Source: Yamagishiella unicocca
Taxonomy: Eukaryota > Chlorophyta > Chlorophyceae > Chlamydomonadales > Volvocaceae
Assembly: GCA_003116995.1 (NCBI GenBank)
Contig: BDSL01000089.1
Coordinates: 62,001 to 126,000 of the forward strand
DNA: 64,000 nucleotides
Reading direction: 5' to 3'
The translations under genes were made by a program, and so were the position numbers. The notes below the pieces were generated by a model that ran no database searches, had not been told where the DNA came from, and saw only the letters and a list, made by a program, of their open reading frames with translations. Positions 45,501 through 55,689 of the stretch are shown here, piece after piece. The first letter of the stretch is position 1, and the number at the start of each line of letters is the position of its first letter.

Positions 45501-48500
45501 CTAAGAAACCAGGTTATGGACAACTTAAGGACATAACTGGCCACCTGCTGCCTTGAGTGGTGCGTGTATGGGGCAGTGCGACAGGTGTGTGGGTGGGCAA
45601 TTGTCGATTACGGCAGCACTGAGGACACAGCAATGGCCAAGCACAGTGGCACCAAATGAATCTTCATTAAGCAACATTATTTTGATATGAATCCTTTCAT
45701 CGGGATCATGTTTGGTCCTGAAAGGCACCCATAGAGGTGTTGTTGTAAGACCTTGTCCGGCGTCTCAGGCCTTGACCTTAAATGTGACAACACACACTAG
45801 CAACGGTTCATCACTGCGTACTCCTTAGCAGTTCGCGTATGCCTCAGTAGCTAGCTCGCGCACTTTTTGGTTTTTAAACGCGCAGGCTCAAACGACTCTT
45901 GGGCTTGTTGGATTACTGGACCAACTGGAGATAAAGATCAATTCCACACACGGCAGCTGGATGTGTCGGGCAGCAGCACCGTTGACGCAAAGCCAAGTCC
46001 CTCTCAAGTACCTGGGCAAACAAACAGTACACCCGTGTTGCACCTGTGACGTGCTGGTATGGTCTGGCCGGATAAGGTAAGGTCTGCGTGCCACTGGGCG
46101 GGTCTGGTCGGGTTGGCAAACATCTGGGAGGATCTGGCCTCGAGGGCAAGAGGCCGCACCTGGGCCACCGCGAGTTCCTGGACGCGTGCTTCGCTCCGTG
46201 CTTGTGGGGCGGCAAATGCCGTATGGCGGACTAGCAGCCACGCTAGGGGCATCACATACCCCTGGTTGTTAGTGGGAGGGGGGCCTGCACTTGTGCGCAT
46301 CCCGTTGCGCACCCACGCACTGTGTGCTGTGTCGGCACGCATGCTGCAACAGCGGCCACCTACAGCTTTCAACGACTCCTTTGCAGTGGCCTTTGTGTGC
46401 AAACGGCTTATGGGCGGTCCAGCAGCGGCGCTAGCGGCATCACATATCCCAGGTGAAGCAAAGGGAGCGGCCACATACAGCCCTAAACGAGTCCTTTGGC
46501 GAGGCGCTTGTGGGGTGGCATATGGCTTACGTACACACCCATGTAGCTGCTTCCAGCTCAGCGCTGTCCTCCCTTAATACGCGCCAGGGATTTGGTCCGG
46601 CGATAGTAACGATCATATTATCATAGCTCTGCCTACTCGCTGCCTGCATGTATGCATGATGTGCCCTGCACTGGGACTAGCTCGTCCCTCCCGCACCTTC
46701 TCTCTCACCTTGTGACCGCGAAGCTAAGCAATCCAATGAACAATAGATTGCCGGGATGGTCCGGGTGCGTGGCGTACGGCAAATTGACGAGGGTCAGGTC
46801 GTACAACCGAGCTACTCCCACCAACGGACTCCACATTTGCGCCTCTGAGCGCCACGCGCCCTCGATTCCCGACATGTCGAGGGTGGTCGTCCGAGAGGAG
46901 TCGCCCAAGAGCACCAGCAGCCGGCCGCTCGGCACAAGGACCTGCGACGGAGAACATGTAAGGCGCGTGGGGGGCCGGCGGAGGGGAGAAGTGCAAGCTT
47001 GCTTTCCGTATACACAGATTAATTCAGTGTCAAAGTTGCACATCCTGGCGGAGCCTGTACCAGTATCCTTTATGCTGCACGACAGTACGATGTCTAAGAC
47101 GCCTACATGTTCTGGAGTTTGTTTAGTACCAGGGTATGCAGACTAACAATAGTCGTACAAGAAGAACCGGTCACATACACGACATAGCGGACGCAGTAGA
47201 AACTAGCGGGCGAATAGTTTTCGGACAGACGTTTGAATGTACGTGCTGGAGGAGGCGCGGGGGCCTGTGGACGGACCGAGACGGGGCGCTAGGACGTGGC
47301 AGGGTGACGGCGGGGTCCGCGCTTGCTGGGGTGAAAGGAAGATCCGAGGCAATCTCTGAAAGGAAGATCCGAGGCAATCTCCGGTGTGCCAGAGCTGTAC
47401 GGGCAATACCCTCCCACTCTCGTTGCCTATCGTACCCGGCTCCGGAACCACTTACCGGTTCCCAGCTTCCGTCCGCTGGCAGCGCCACGTCGGCGGCGAT
47501 GGACAGGAACACGGGACCCTCCGTGGAATTAAGAAGCGCTGCTGTGTCCGCACCCAGCTGTGAGCCGTGAGTGACGGCCCGGGCGGCGCACGGCTGAGGC
47601 GCCAGCACGCCACTACCGGGGCACGTCAGCGTGACGTTGGTCCACTTCACCTCCCCGCCCGTCCCAGGGGAGTCGTTCTCGCCCGGCGCCCGCGAGGCGT
47701 GGCGGGTGATGCGTACGACTCCGCCGTCCAAAGCCACCCCCGGGCTGTAGAACCAGGTGTCGGTGTTTGCACACATGCTCCATAGCGCCTTGTCCATGTC
47801 CTCGACTGACAGCACAATCGTGACATCGTTCAGATGCAGTGTCGCCCCGGCGTCCACCCGAATAAAGCCCGAGGGCGCCAGTCCTCCCAGTGTGGCGGCG
47901 GGGCCCAGCGGCTGGCTCACGTTCGCCAGGAAGAGGGACAGCGACGATAGAGTGAGCTGCTGGCCTGTAGGGATTAGGACCGGTAATAATAGTAACTGTT
48001 GGTGCAGGAGTGACACGGGCGCAAGTCTGGTTGGTACAGGCATCCCCCGCGGTGCAGCCCTGTGTCTGGGATGTGGTAGTCCTGGCGGCTATTATTGCCA
48101 TGAAAGTGGGGCGCCGGTTTATGCCTGCGGCCTTGAAGAGGGCGGGGGCTGGTGGCCCTGCTGTTGTTCCGAGAAGTGACCTCCAGGATCGTGCCATCCG
48201 CCATGGGGTGGTGGAGTTTTGGTCCCTGCTGCGGGTGTTTGCTGCGTTGGGGCTTCCCCGGAATGATTGGGCTGCAATGGGCCCTCGGCATCCTTAATTG
48301 CGGATAGTCGCCGGTCGCCTTCTGTGTGGAGGACCGGCTGATGTGCTGGTGGGTTCGTGATCGGTCCGGGTTGTTTTGGGGCTGGGGTTTTCCCTTCCCC
48401 CTTGATACTTGTACAACTTGATACCGTGCCGGTAGAGCAGCCATCACCATGGCGGACAAGCCGAAAGGCATGCGGGCACGTGACACGTGTTTCGGCTGCA

Positions 48501-50177
48501 GAACAACGCGGGTTCGCCATGGCTTGTGGACACATGGCTGAAGTATTCTAATTTTAATTGTGCGGACGTCCTCTTCGCAATAAGCGCACTCGACGACATT
48601 AGCCTATGACCGGTATATGCCGCTGTTTGCTCTCTGGGCCCTTGTTCGGGCCTTCTGGTTGTTGCCATATCTCGATCGGGCGGTTTTCCTTCTTCCTGCA
48701 TCTCTTCAAGCTACAGACGGATCGCCAGGTGGCTCTACCTTTCGGTCTGGGGCCCGCTGTAACAGTTACTGGGCCCTTTATGATCCTGGGTTCGCCCGGC
48801 CTTGAGGACACGCGCCAATTGCCGGTGCCGAGAGAAGCCCCGTATTTTGATGTACGTATATGCACAGAATGGCCAGAAAAAATTAAATTGGCGCACAAAC
48901 AAGCTTTCCTTGGGTCCCTGTGATCCGCCAAACTGTACTCGGGGATAGCCGAACCTTTCGATTCGTTACTTGATAATGAGATGTTTCAGTGTCCCCAAGC
49001 CCGTGCGAACGCAGGACAAGAGGAATGGCCCATGCCGGGCCTCACCATACGAAAGCCAGGGCTAAAACCAGCAGACGCACAGAAGAGCACAGGAAAGCCT
49101 CGAAAGGTACAAAGGCTACTTGTGTAGCAAACTCGCAAAATGATCGCGGCAACGGACTTTACAATATAATCAAGTCAGTGCAAGCTTCGTTGCGAGCGAG
49201 AAAGCTGGGAAAGGCCAGTCCTGGACGGTGTAGTTGGCGGTTTCATACGGTGGATCCAATTACTTTGATTTGTATTTACCCGGTATCAATGCTTCTGTCG
49301 ACCTGGAACTCAGACAAACTTAGCGTAAATAATCGGTCAGATGCCTTTCCGTTGCTTAAGTAATTCCTCAGAACCCTCCCCGTAACTGAAATAATAATTC
49401 CAAAACAAGGTGCTCATTAGGCATCCAGAGCGGTATGTTCCATATGAACCTGCCGCTCGATAGATACAAACCCTCAGCCACCCGTTAACTAACTGCTGAC
49501 GGTGTCATCCGTCCTGCTGCTGTTGTGCCCTACTTCATTCGACACAGGGGAACGGCATGATAAGCCCCGGGAGCAGCCGAATAGCGCAGGTGTATGCTAT
49601 GAATGGACTGCCAGCTGTCAGACATACATGGGCATCTGTACACCTGGCAATATGTAGCGAGGCAGGCAACTGCTGCACGTACCGGCGTAGAGCGCTATCA
49701 CAGGCTCCACTGTCCACGTCAGGTTGGTGGGCGGCGACCAGACAACCATCGTGAAAGGTGCGTCCGCGGGTTGGGGACCATCTGTCCTGGAATGCCTACG
49801 TACACAGATAACCGATCCGAGCGATCATAAAATCGATTTAGGCCGCAGTTATGGAGGTCGCCCGTGCTCACGGCGGCGGGTTAAATGGCCGGCAGGACTT
49901 ACTCTGTCCCGCGAAGTCTGATTCGACCCGTCAAGTCAGTACCATAGCCGCGTAGGGTAATGGATGATGCGCCCGGAGGAAATGTCGCGGGAAGCTGCTC
50001 AGCAATGTCTGTACCAGTATCCGAGAACACTGAAACATCACCGTGGGGCAGTGGTGCCTGTGTTGCTAGAAGAGATTGCACCGTGAGGCCTCCCAATGCA
50101 CCAGGAGCTGATAGCAGTAGCTGTAGCAGCACTGCAACTCGGAGGAGCATTGACACCTGCATCACGCCCCAAAACAT
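33486..50177 (-). CDS. receptor-like protein kinase, tandem copy B (RLK-B), multi-exon
   Basis: Paralogue of RLK-A with the same exon plan: E1 50177-49903, E2 49786-49683, E3 47964-47456, E4 46941-46709, E5 44370-44229 (tentative), E6 43693-43619, E7 43351-43195, E8 42445-42292, E9 41843-41637, E10 41253-40853 (5' edge tentative), E11 40514-40327, E12 to 40190, E13 39076-38908, E14 38498-37792, E15 37495-37349, E16 36995-36840, E17 36515-36305, E18 35938-35786, E19 35461-35330, E20 35049-34844, E21 34422-34252, E22 33647-33486. Start MFWGVMQVS opens a signal peptide. The ectodomain has short hydrophobic repeats with conserved Asn glycosylation sites, compatible with a beta-helix but unproven. 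E7 has a 20-bp-scale insertion of a TGTAACGGTTACA piece that breaks phase (157 nt, remainder 1, expected 2), so this copy is probably impaired unless spliced otherwise. Confidence 0.75.
33931..34006. repeat. 19-bp x4 minisatellite in last RLK-B intron
   Basis: Four direct units TTTGGACACCACCACCCTC, the last varied. RLK-C has a single unit at the same intron position (about 56120). Confidence 0.9.
37792..38498 (-). other. RLK-B transmembrane and juxtamembrane exon (E14)
   Basis: Starts with an extracellular NPNPPSPSP-rich segment, then a helix beginning WVVPVVSVLSAIFGALLLAA, the stop-transfer cluster SRRRSRPRRK and a Ser/Ala-rich cytosolic tail ending at a GTGGGT donor. 707 nt, in phase with E13 and E15. 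Confidence 0.88.
39281..39358. repeat. 39-bp tandem duplication in RLK-B intron
   Basis: CCTTACTCGCATGCATTGCA... repeated at 39320 with one change. Copies A and C have one unit. Confidence 0.85.
39462..40007. mobile_element. MITE-like element with GTCGCGCACCCC arrays
   Basis: About 546 bp in the E12-E13 intron of RLK-B, absent from copies A and C. Ends are imperfect inverted repeats: TACC...GATCGTCGCGCA on the left against the complement of TGCGCGACGATACC on the right. Inside each end lie direct copies of (A/G)AAGTCGCGCACCCC (left near 39512, 39548, 39577; right near 39887, 39925). No ORF of note. The outermost bases and target duplication are not certain. Confidence 0.65.
44090..44124. repeat. 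15-bp TAACCGTTACAACTA insertion flanked by 10-bp direct repeats
   Basis: ACCTGAGCTG (44090-44099), the 15-bp insert (44100-44114), then ACCTGAGCTG again (44115-44124). RLK-A at 12520-12545 reads through without the insert. Confidence 0.85.
44925..45030 (+). repeat. GTAACNGTTAC-family repeat shared with RLK-A
   Basis: Counterpart of 19198-19296, with TCACAGTGACAAATCGATGC and CTGTAACAGTTACCACTAC. Same intron and relative position in both genes. Confidence 0.75.
46059..46577 (+). pseudogene. unidentified 172-codon open frame, possible retroelement remnant
   Basis: Lies in the long E4-E5 intron of RLK-B, antisense to it, and has no counterpart in RLK-A. Sequence around HWAGLVGLANIWEDLASRAR resembles in style the Trp-rich segment after the RT domain of algal LINEs, but I cannot confirm it. 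Two GGGGCGGCAAATGCCG / GGGCGGTCCAGCAGCG-like half repeats and two GGCATCACATA(C/T)CCC copies (46248, 46437) suggest an internal duplication. It may be non-coding. Confidence 0.25.
47991..48770. mobile_element. 780-bp element with AGTAACTGTT inverted ends in RLK-B intron 2
   Basis: Begins AGTAACTGTT (47991-48000) and ends AACAGTTACT (48761-48770), exact inverted copies. RLK-A's intron 2 is only 473 bp and lacks it. The right 80 bp carry the family signature CTTCCTGCATCTCTTCAAGC, GGTGGCTCTACC, GTCTGGGGCCCGCTGTAACA. The interior shows no transposase, so it may be a longer member of the GTAACNGTTAC family. Confidence 0.6.
48783..49090. repeat. opposed termini of the CAAGCCCGGGCGAAC family
   Basis: An end in minus orientation (CCTGGGTTCGCCCGGCCTTG at about 48785) and one in plus orientation (CCCCAAGCCCGTGCGAACGC at about 48992), 175 bp apart, followed by the subterminal CATGCCGGGCCTCACCATAC also seen at 51405 in inverse orientation. 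They may be two element ends facing outward, or separate fragments. Confidence 0.55.
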
Positions 50178-50600
50178 TTGAGCCAGCAGGCCTACAACAT
50201 TATTATCATAAGCTGAGTACTTCTTACCCTTTCTGGAGGAACGGGGACTAAACGTATGTTAAACAGAGCATACGAATCATTACAAAGGAAGAGCCGCGTT
50301 TCCAAGCCGCGGCGCGACGGCGCTACTATCCTCGCGCATTCTGTCAAAAAATACTTTCAGCAATAAGGCGTATGGGATGAAGATGTGTTTGTGGTGTTTT
50401 GCAACGAATATTTCTGTCAATGCAGTAAAGTCTGCGGCTTTAGGTGTTGAAGAGAAACTACGGTGGACCACGCTATCCTTGTTAATACCGGTATGCCAAT
50501 ACCTATGAATCAGTGAGAAGTCCTTCGCCGATGGACGGATTACTACGAAGGTCTGCACTACATTATCGTACGCCGGGTCGTGACCCGGTAACCCTCCGAA
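50178..50600 (-). promoter_or_regulatory. RLK-B 5' flank / putative promoter
   Basis: Single diverged copy of the 454-bp unit duplicated upstream of RLK-A; conserved pieces are GCCGCGGCG(A/C)(A/G)ACGGCGCTACTAT, AAACTACGGT(T/G)(A/G)ACCACG and GTCGTACGCCGGGTC. It lies directly upstream of the signal-peptide ATG at 50177. The TATA-like stretch of RLK-A is not kept. Confidence 0.45.
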
Positions 50601-50883
50601 ACCCTCCCATCCTGCCGTGCTTGCCAGTCCTGCTGGCACTGCTCGCGCTGCTACGTGCACTATTCCATTGTAACGGACGCCTCTATATGCCTTTATCATC
50701 AGGAGGAAGGTAAGAAAACAGTGCGCAAGGTCCCAAACAAAGACCGGCAACACGCCACAAACAACAACCGCACCACAGGCATATGGGTCATAAACGCTAG
50801 CGATAGCAGTTATTACCTGACATTTTTTAAAAACATGCCAGAGCATATAAAAAGAAGTTTTAGGGGGGCCCTGACGCGACGTT

Positions 50884-51460
50884 TGAAGTCTTAAGCCTGG
50901 GCGAATCCAGGACAAGAAGACTGGGCCCATGTCCATAGCTCACCATATGAGAGTGGGGGCTGGACCCAGCAGTCGCTCCCAAGGACATAGCAGCAAAATC
51001 TCGAAAGGCACATAGGCGCCGGGCAAATTGTTATTTTGGACTGAGTGTATTTTGGGCTAAGCCCAAAGTATGGTTTGTGGCGCAATAAGAGGCACTGTAT
51101 GTGGCACTGTGGTTGGCGCTGTTCCGTGTGGGTTCTGTCTGTTCTAGGTTCGTCCCCCTGCCACTTGCCGACTCCCTTTTGGGGCTGATCTACGCGGGCG
51201 TTCTGCTGTTGTCACCCTTTCCCGCTGTTTCGTGCGGGTTGTGCGTTTTCTTGTGTGATGCCTGGCGGCCGTGAAGTTGGTTAGCTGTGCTGTTACGTCT
51301 ATCTTGGCTGCTGTTTTGGGCAAGGTGGCGTCTTTGTGCCTTTCGAGGCTTTCCTGTGCTCCTCGAGGCGTCTGCTGGGTTCAGCCCCGGCTACCGTATG
51401 GTGAGGCCCGGCATGGTCCTTTCTTCTTGTCATGGGTTCACCCGGGCTTGCGGACACAGT
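50884..51460. mobile_element. 577-bp element with CAAGCCCGGGCGAAC inverted termini
   Basis: Left end GTCTTAAGCCTGGGCGAATC (about 50888) with AGGACAAGAAG; right end CTTCTTGTCATGGGTTCACC...GGGCTTG (about 51423-51451) in inverse orientation. Subterminal GGCCCATG / CATGGTCC also mirror. No transposase frame; a non-autonomous DNA element. The left part is shared with the RLK-A flank (25705-25920), so insertion predates the duplication. Confidence 0.65.
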
Positions 51461-51859
51461 AACATCTCATTATTAAGAGGCAAGCGCCTTTTTGGGCGGC
51501 TCGTAAGGACGAGGAATGCTCTCCGGTGTCGGTTATTTGACGTACAACTTGGCGTAGGTAGGCAGTACAGTTATGTGACGGCCGTCAATGTTTCTTACGC
51601 TCGAATTAAACAGCGTTGCATTGTCCGCGTAGCTGTTGGAACAACGCGTCACAGTTATTTTGTCCGGCTGCGCCTACCCAATGCCCGAGCCCAGCGTGCC
51701 GGTAGGGGCACGTTAGGGGAAGATTTCATATGCGATAGTTACTTCCGTGCAATAGTTTATTTCCTTGACATTATGTCGCGGGAGCTGGTTCGTCCGGCCA
51801 GACCTGATCGCCCTTTACATTATTGTCGGAGGCAGCCGGAGAGGAGGGTATGACAGACG
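51461..51859. other. RLK-C/RLK-B intergenic DNA similar to 26024-26520
   Basis: Begins TAAGAGGCAAGCGCC and continues CTCTCCGGTGTCGGTTAT, AGTTATGTGA, CAGCGT, GTTGGAACAA(C/A)GCGT(C/T)ACAG, TATTTTGTC(C/T)GGCTGCGC, all in the same order as 26024-26520. No supported ORF. Confidence 0.6.
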
Positions 51860-52155
51860 TTTCGCATCTGGCATCTAGGGGGTGGGTACCTGAACGGCAT
51901 CTAGCTGGCAGCGGCATCTGGATACCTTCCTAATGGCATCTGGCTGCGGGTGATCCTGCATCTGGCTCCCGTAGGGGCCCCCCTTCGGCCGCATCTGGCT
52001 ATCGGGAACCCGCATCTGGCTGCCGTAGGGGCCCCCCTTCGGCCGCATCTGGCTATCTGGAACCCGCATCTAGATACTGAAGGTGCCCCCCTTCGGCCGC
52101 ATCTGGCTGCGGGTGGTCTGGCATCTTCGTGCAGGTGCCTACCCGCATCTGAGGC
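51860..52155. repeat. GCATCTGGCT-based tandem repeat (54-bp higher unit)
   Basis: GCATCTGGCT or variants occur more than ten times. In the core a 54-bp unit repeats three times: motif starts 51958/52012/52066 and 51991/52045/52099, with GTAGGGGCCCCCCTTCGGCC between. Related to no other repeat in the window. Confidence 0.9.
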
Positions 52156-53690
52156 CCGTTCATACCCTCCGGCCGGAGGCAGCGGCTGTAAGGCAAGGCC
52201 AATATGCTGTAAAGGAACGCCGTTTCGGCTGCGCAGCAAGGTCAGACAAATGCAAGTAAAGCCGCACACAAGTTTGCGGTCGAAGCAGCGGCGGAGGATG
52301 CCTGCAAGGAGGCCTTCTCGGCCTTGCCATCAAACTGAAACGAGCTGTCCTGCCGAGTTGGAGCCGCCGCGTAACGGAAGGCGCCAAAAAAACGGACTTT
52401 GGGTCCCTGCAACCGTGTCCCCTAATCTACAGATTGGCCGAAAGCAATCCCGAAAACGACGGGGTAAAAAGTAGACTTTGGGTCCCTGTAACCGTGTCCC
52501 CTAACGATACCCTTGTTGTTGTAACGGTTACAGTGGGTTCCAGACCAAAAGGTAGGACCATTGGGCACATCGCAGTGGTAAGTTTCGGCCTTTCACTCAG
52601 CAGGCGAGTGATGAGGGTCGTATTTCCTCATGTCGGCTGGCACAGGCCGCTTGCGGCTGTAACGATTACAACAACAGCTGGTGATCGACACAGCGTGTGC
52701 GAGACACCAGAACCCGCTCAGCAGTGGGGTGCAGTAACAGCAACGACTTCGGAAGGCGGCGCGCCTAGGACCGGCTAAGTTGTTGGGCACAGGAGCAGGG
52801 ACGTCCAATAGCAGCGGCGGCTCGACACAACTCGGTCGGAAGTACGACAGGGTCATCATGTACGACAGCCACGGTTGTAAGCCGCTCGGCGCTGCTATAC
52901 CAGCCGGGGAAGAGCATTCCCACCATCTCGAGCATGCCTTTTCAGCGCTAGTGGCCACACATGTATCGGAACCGGCACCTGATCTGCCAGTTACGTGCTG
53001 AGTCGTGACACGGCTGTGTGTCGGGCGTACGGTTGTATGTTTGGCCTTGCCCTCGGGCCAGTGAGGGTCGTATTTCCTTGTGCCGGCAGGCGCAGGCCGT
53101 GCGAGATGGGATGAAGCAAGCAGATCACCACCATGGACCTAGAACTTGGTGAGGGGGGTGACCATGGGCCCTGGCGGCGAAATGGTATCCACGGATGCCA
53201 GCGGCATGGGCTTCAGAGCCCGTGGAGATTCAGGAACGCCGTCTGTATGACTGGAGTTGCCAGCGCAGCGGTCTTGCGACGCCCTGCAGTCGTGAGCACC
53301 GCGGCTGGCCCGTCGGCGAGTTCTAGTAAGGCGACCGCTCATTCCGGTCATCACCAGCGCCGACCCCTCCCGCCCCAGAGCCTTGCTCCTCCTGCGCCTG
53401 CAGCTCTCGCGTCCCGCCGCTGCTGCTGCCCCATTGGCACTGAAGCCGAATCGTGGATCAAACTGCGAAGCGAGTAGTACTCGTGGTAGGCGGCTTCCCA
53501 GCCTGTGTCAGCGTCGGAGGCTAGAGGCCCGGGGCAATGCCAGGAGCGGTGCAGACCAGGGGACACCAGGAATTTCCCCGCACCCATCGGTGCTGGCTTC
53601 GATAGTTGTTTTACAACGGTCTGATTTGACGTACACTGCGACAATGCCATGAAGGGTCTGGCCTATATTGGATCTTCTCGTTCTCACATC
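52156..53690. other. intergenic DNA with short repeats, no gene recognised
   Basis: Holds two TTTGGGTCCCTG(C/T)AACCGTGTCC blocks 88 bp apart (52391, 52479), GTAACGGTTACAGTGGGTTC (about 52521), GTAACGATTACAACAAC (about 52658), and two GTGAGGGTCGTATTTCCT blocks (about 52609, 53062). Open frames on both strands show no recognisable domain. Confidence 0.45.
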
Positions 53691-55689
53691 GGACGTAGTA
53701 GTAACTGTTACAGTGGGCCCCAGACCAGATATACGGTGGTACACGTGTGGTTGGATGGTATAGCGGTATGTGTGGCAAGCAACCTTCAAAGGTGTTCCCC
53801 TGTTCGCTGAAACTGCCACTGCAGTCCCGTTGCCTTGCCCAGTTACACTTGTATTATTGGTCATACCTATCTATCACTGCAACAGTTGCTACTCGTCGCA
53901 TGGGTGCTTTTGTTGTGTTGAAGGTTGGCAAGGGCCCCTGGATGCATGGGTCGGCCAGCTCCCTGGGTCGGCTGCCAGGGTCGACTCTCTCCGGACCCAC
54001 AGTTCCTGACAATTACTTATTGCAGTATATAGCTAGTTCCGGGGAAGTATTTTCATCAAGCACCGCGGGGGCTCGGGGCTGTGTATACCTTTGTTGTAAC
54101 GGTTACAGTGGGTTCCAGACCAAGAGGTAGAACCATCGGGCACATCGCCTGATACTGAGAAAGACGGAGGAAACAAAGACCTTACACCTTATCCGCGCGG
54201 AGCACTAACTACCAAAAGCCACGAGGAACGAAGCATCCCAAACCGACTTCGGAGCGCATGGCTCGGCATGGCTCAAATCTTGGAACCAAGCAAGTGTTGC
54301 ACGCTATCAGGGATATAAGACAAAAGTTTATTATGTAATATTATTACGTAGTACATACACGCTGGTGTGGCATACATTAGTATGGCAGTCGTACTGCCAT
54401 TAAGCAATCCTACGAATTCCCCTGAACTCCTTAGCAGCAGAGGATCCCCATACATACCGTTAGCGCTCCGACACACCTCCTTATTAAGGGTGTCCCCTAT
54501 GGGGTTGCTCCGCCGAAAAGCGCCTTGCCTGCAGGTCGTCAGGTTGGGCTGCGGCGGGCGGCGATGGTGTCAGCTCCGCAACCCCCATCGATTCCCAAGT
54601 CAACAGCTGCCGCTTGCATCACTTCCGTACCAACCCGTACCGACCTACCACTAACCAACATACGGGCCGCCATCTACCCGCTCAAATCACGCGCTCGGCC
54701 AGCTTCGACCCCAGCCAGTGGTCTATCTTTGACGGGACCCATGTGAGTGATTTGTTGGCTAGGTCCGACCCCTTGCCGCCAAACCCTAAACCCACCAGAT
54801 AGAAGGAGTAAGCTCAACTGCTTCCATACGTTCGGTCCCCGCAGTAAGGACCTGTGTCGCCCAAGCAGGGGGGCAGTGCTCGACAACCCACCATCCAGCC
54901 CGACGACGCCGCAGTCGCCCTGAAAGTTTCTGAAAGCTGAAACACTCTAGGAAACCATAACCCCATCATGAGCACCCATGCCAATACCAAGCGAGTGCGA
55001 TCATCATTAAAAGCAAGCTATGTGAAAAGGAAACTTTAATAATAAAATAATATTACGCCGGCCGGAGCCTGGCGTGCGTGTATTAAGGGGGTGGGGAACT
55101 GAGGGCCGGACTCCGCCCCTATATGCCCGCACCACCAGTGTGAAAAGGAAATGTCACTTCGCCAAAAAGGCCAAGATAGAGACGAATACAAACAAATTAC
55201 TCATAAACAACGGACAGAGGAGACTAGACTCAAGTGTTCACGAAGATCAGCATAACCCTGTACCTTGCAATCGACAGGGGAGATGAGACGAAAAGTGTGG
55301 TCTTGCTGTGTACGGATCGGCAACCAAAACAAACCGGGGTATGACGTAGGATAATTCAAGCACGCCGGTATTGACGCGTGCAGCTTGGTAACAAAAATAC
55401 TTTCGCCCAAAATGGATTTAGGAAACAACGGACAGAGGAGACGAGGCTCAAGTGTTCACGAAGACCAGCATAACCCTGTACCTTGGAATCGACAGGGGAG
55501 ATGAGACGAAAGTGTGGTCGTGCTGGGTACGGATCGGCAAACAAAAAAACCGGGGTATGACGTAAGATACTTCAAGCACGCCGGTATTGACGCATGCAGC
55601 TTGGTAACAAAAATACTTTCGCCCAAAATGGATTTAGGAAGTAAACGTCGACTCACGACTCATGCACTTTGGACGAAATCTGAATTTCA
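53691..55689. other. 3' flank of RLK-C
   Basis: Counterpart of the RLK-A flank: 53800-53960 matches about 105-255 (CGCTGAAACTGCC, GGCAAGGGCCCCTGG) and 54600-54900 matches about 690-900. Two GTAACGGTTACAGTGGGTTC family copies (about 53702 and 54095) lie inside. No gene supported. Confidence 0.55.
55205..55640. repeat. 218-bp tandem duplication
   Basis: Units 55205-55422 and 55423-55640, starting AAACAACGGACAGAGGAGAC and ending AAAATGGATTTAGG, with few differences. RLK-B has one unit at about 33250-33450. Confidence 0.9.

Noticed and set aside
50280..50936. Minus-strand ORF of 218 codons upstream of RLK-B
   Set aside because: Crosses the promoter region and an element terminus; not open in RLK-A and without recognisable motifs.
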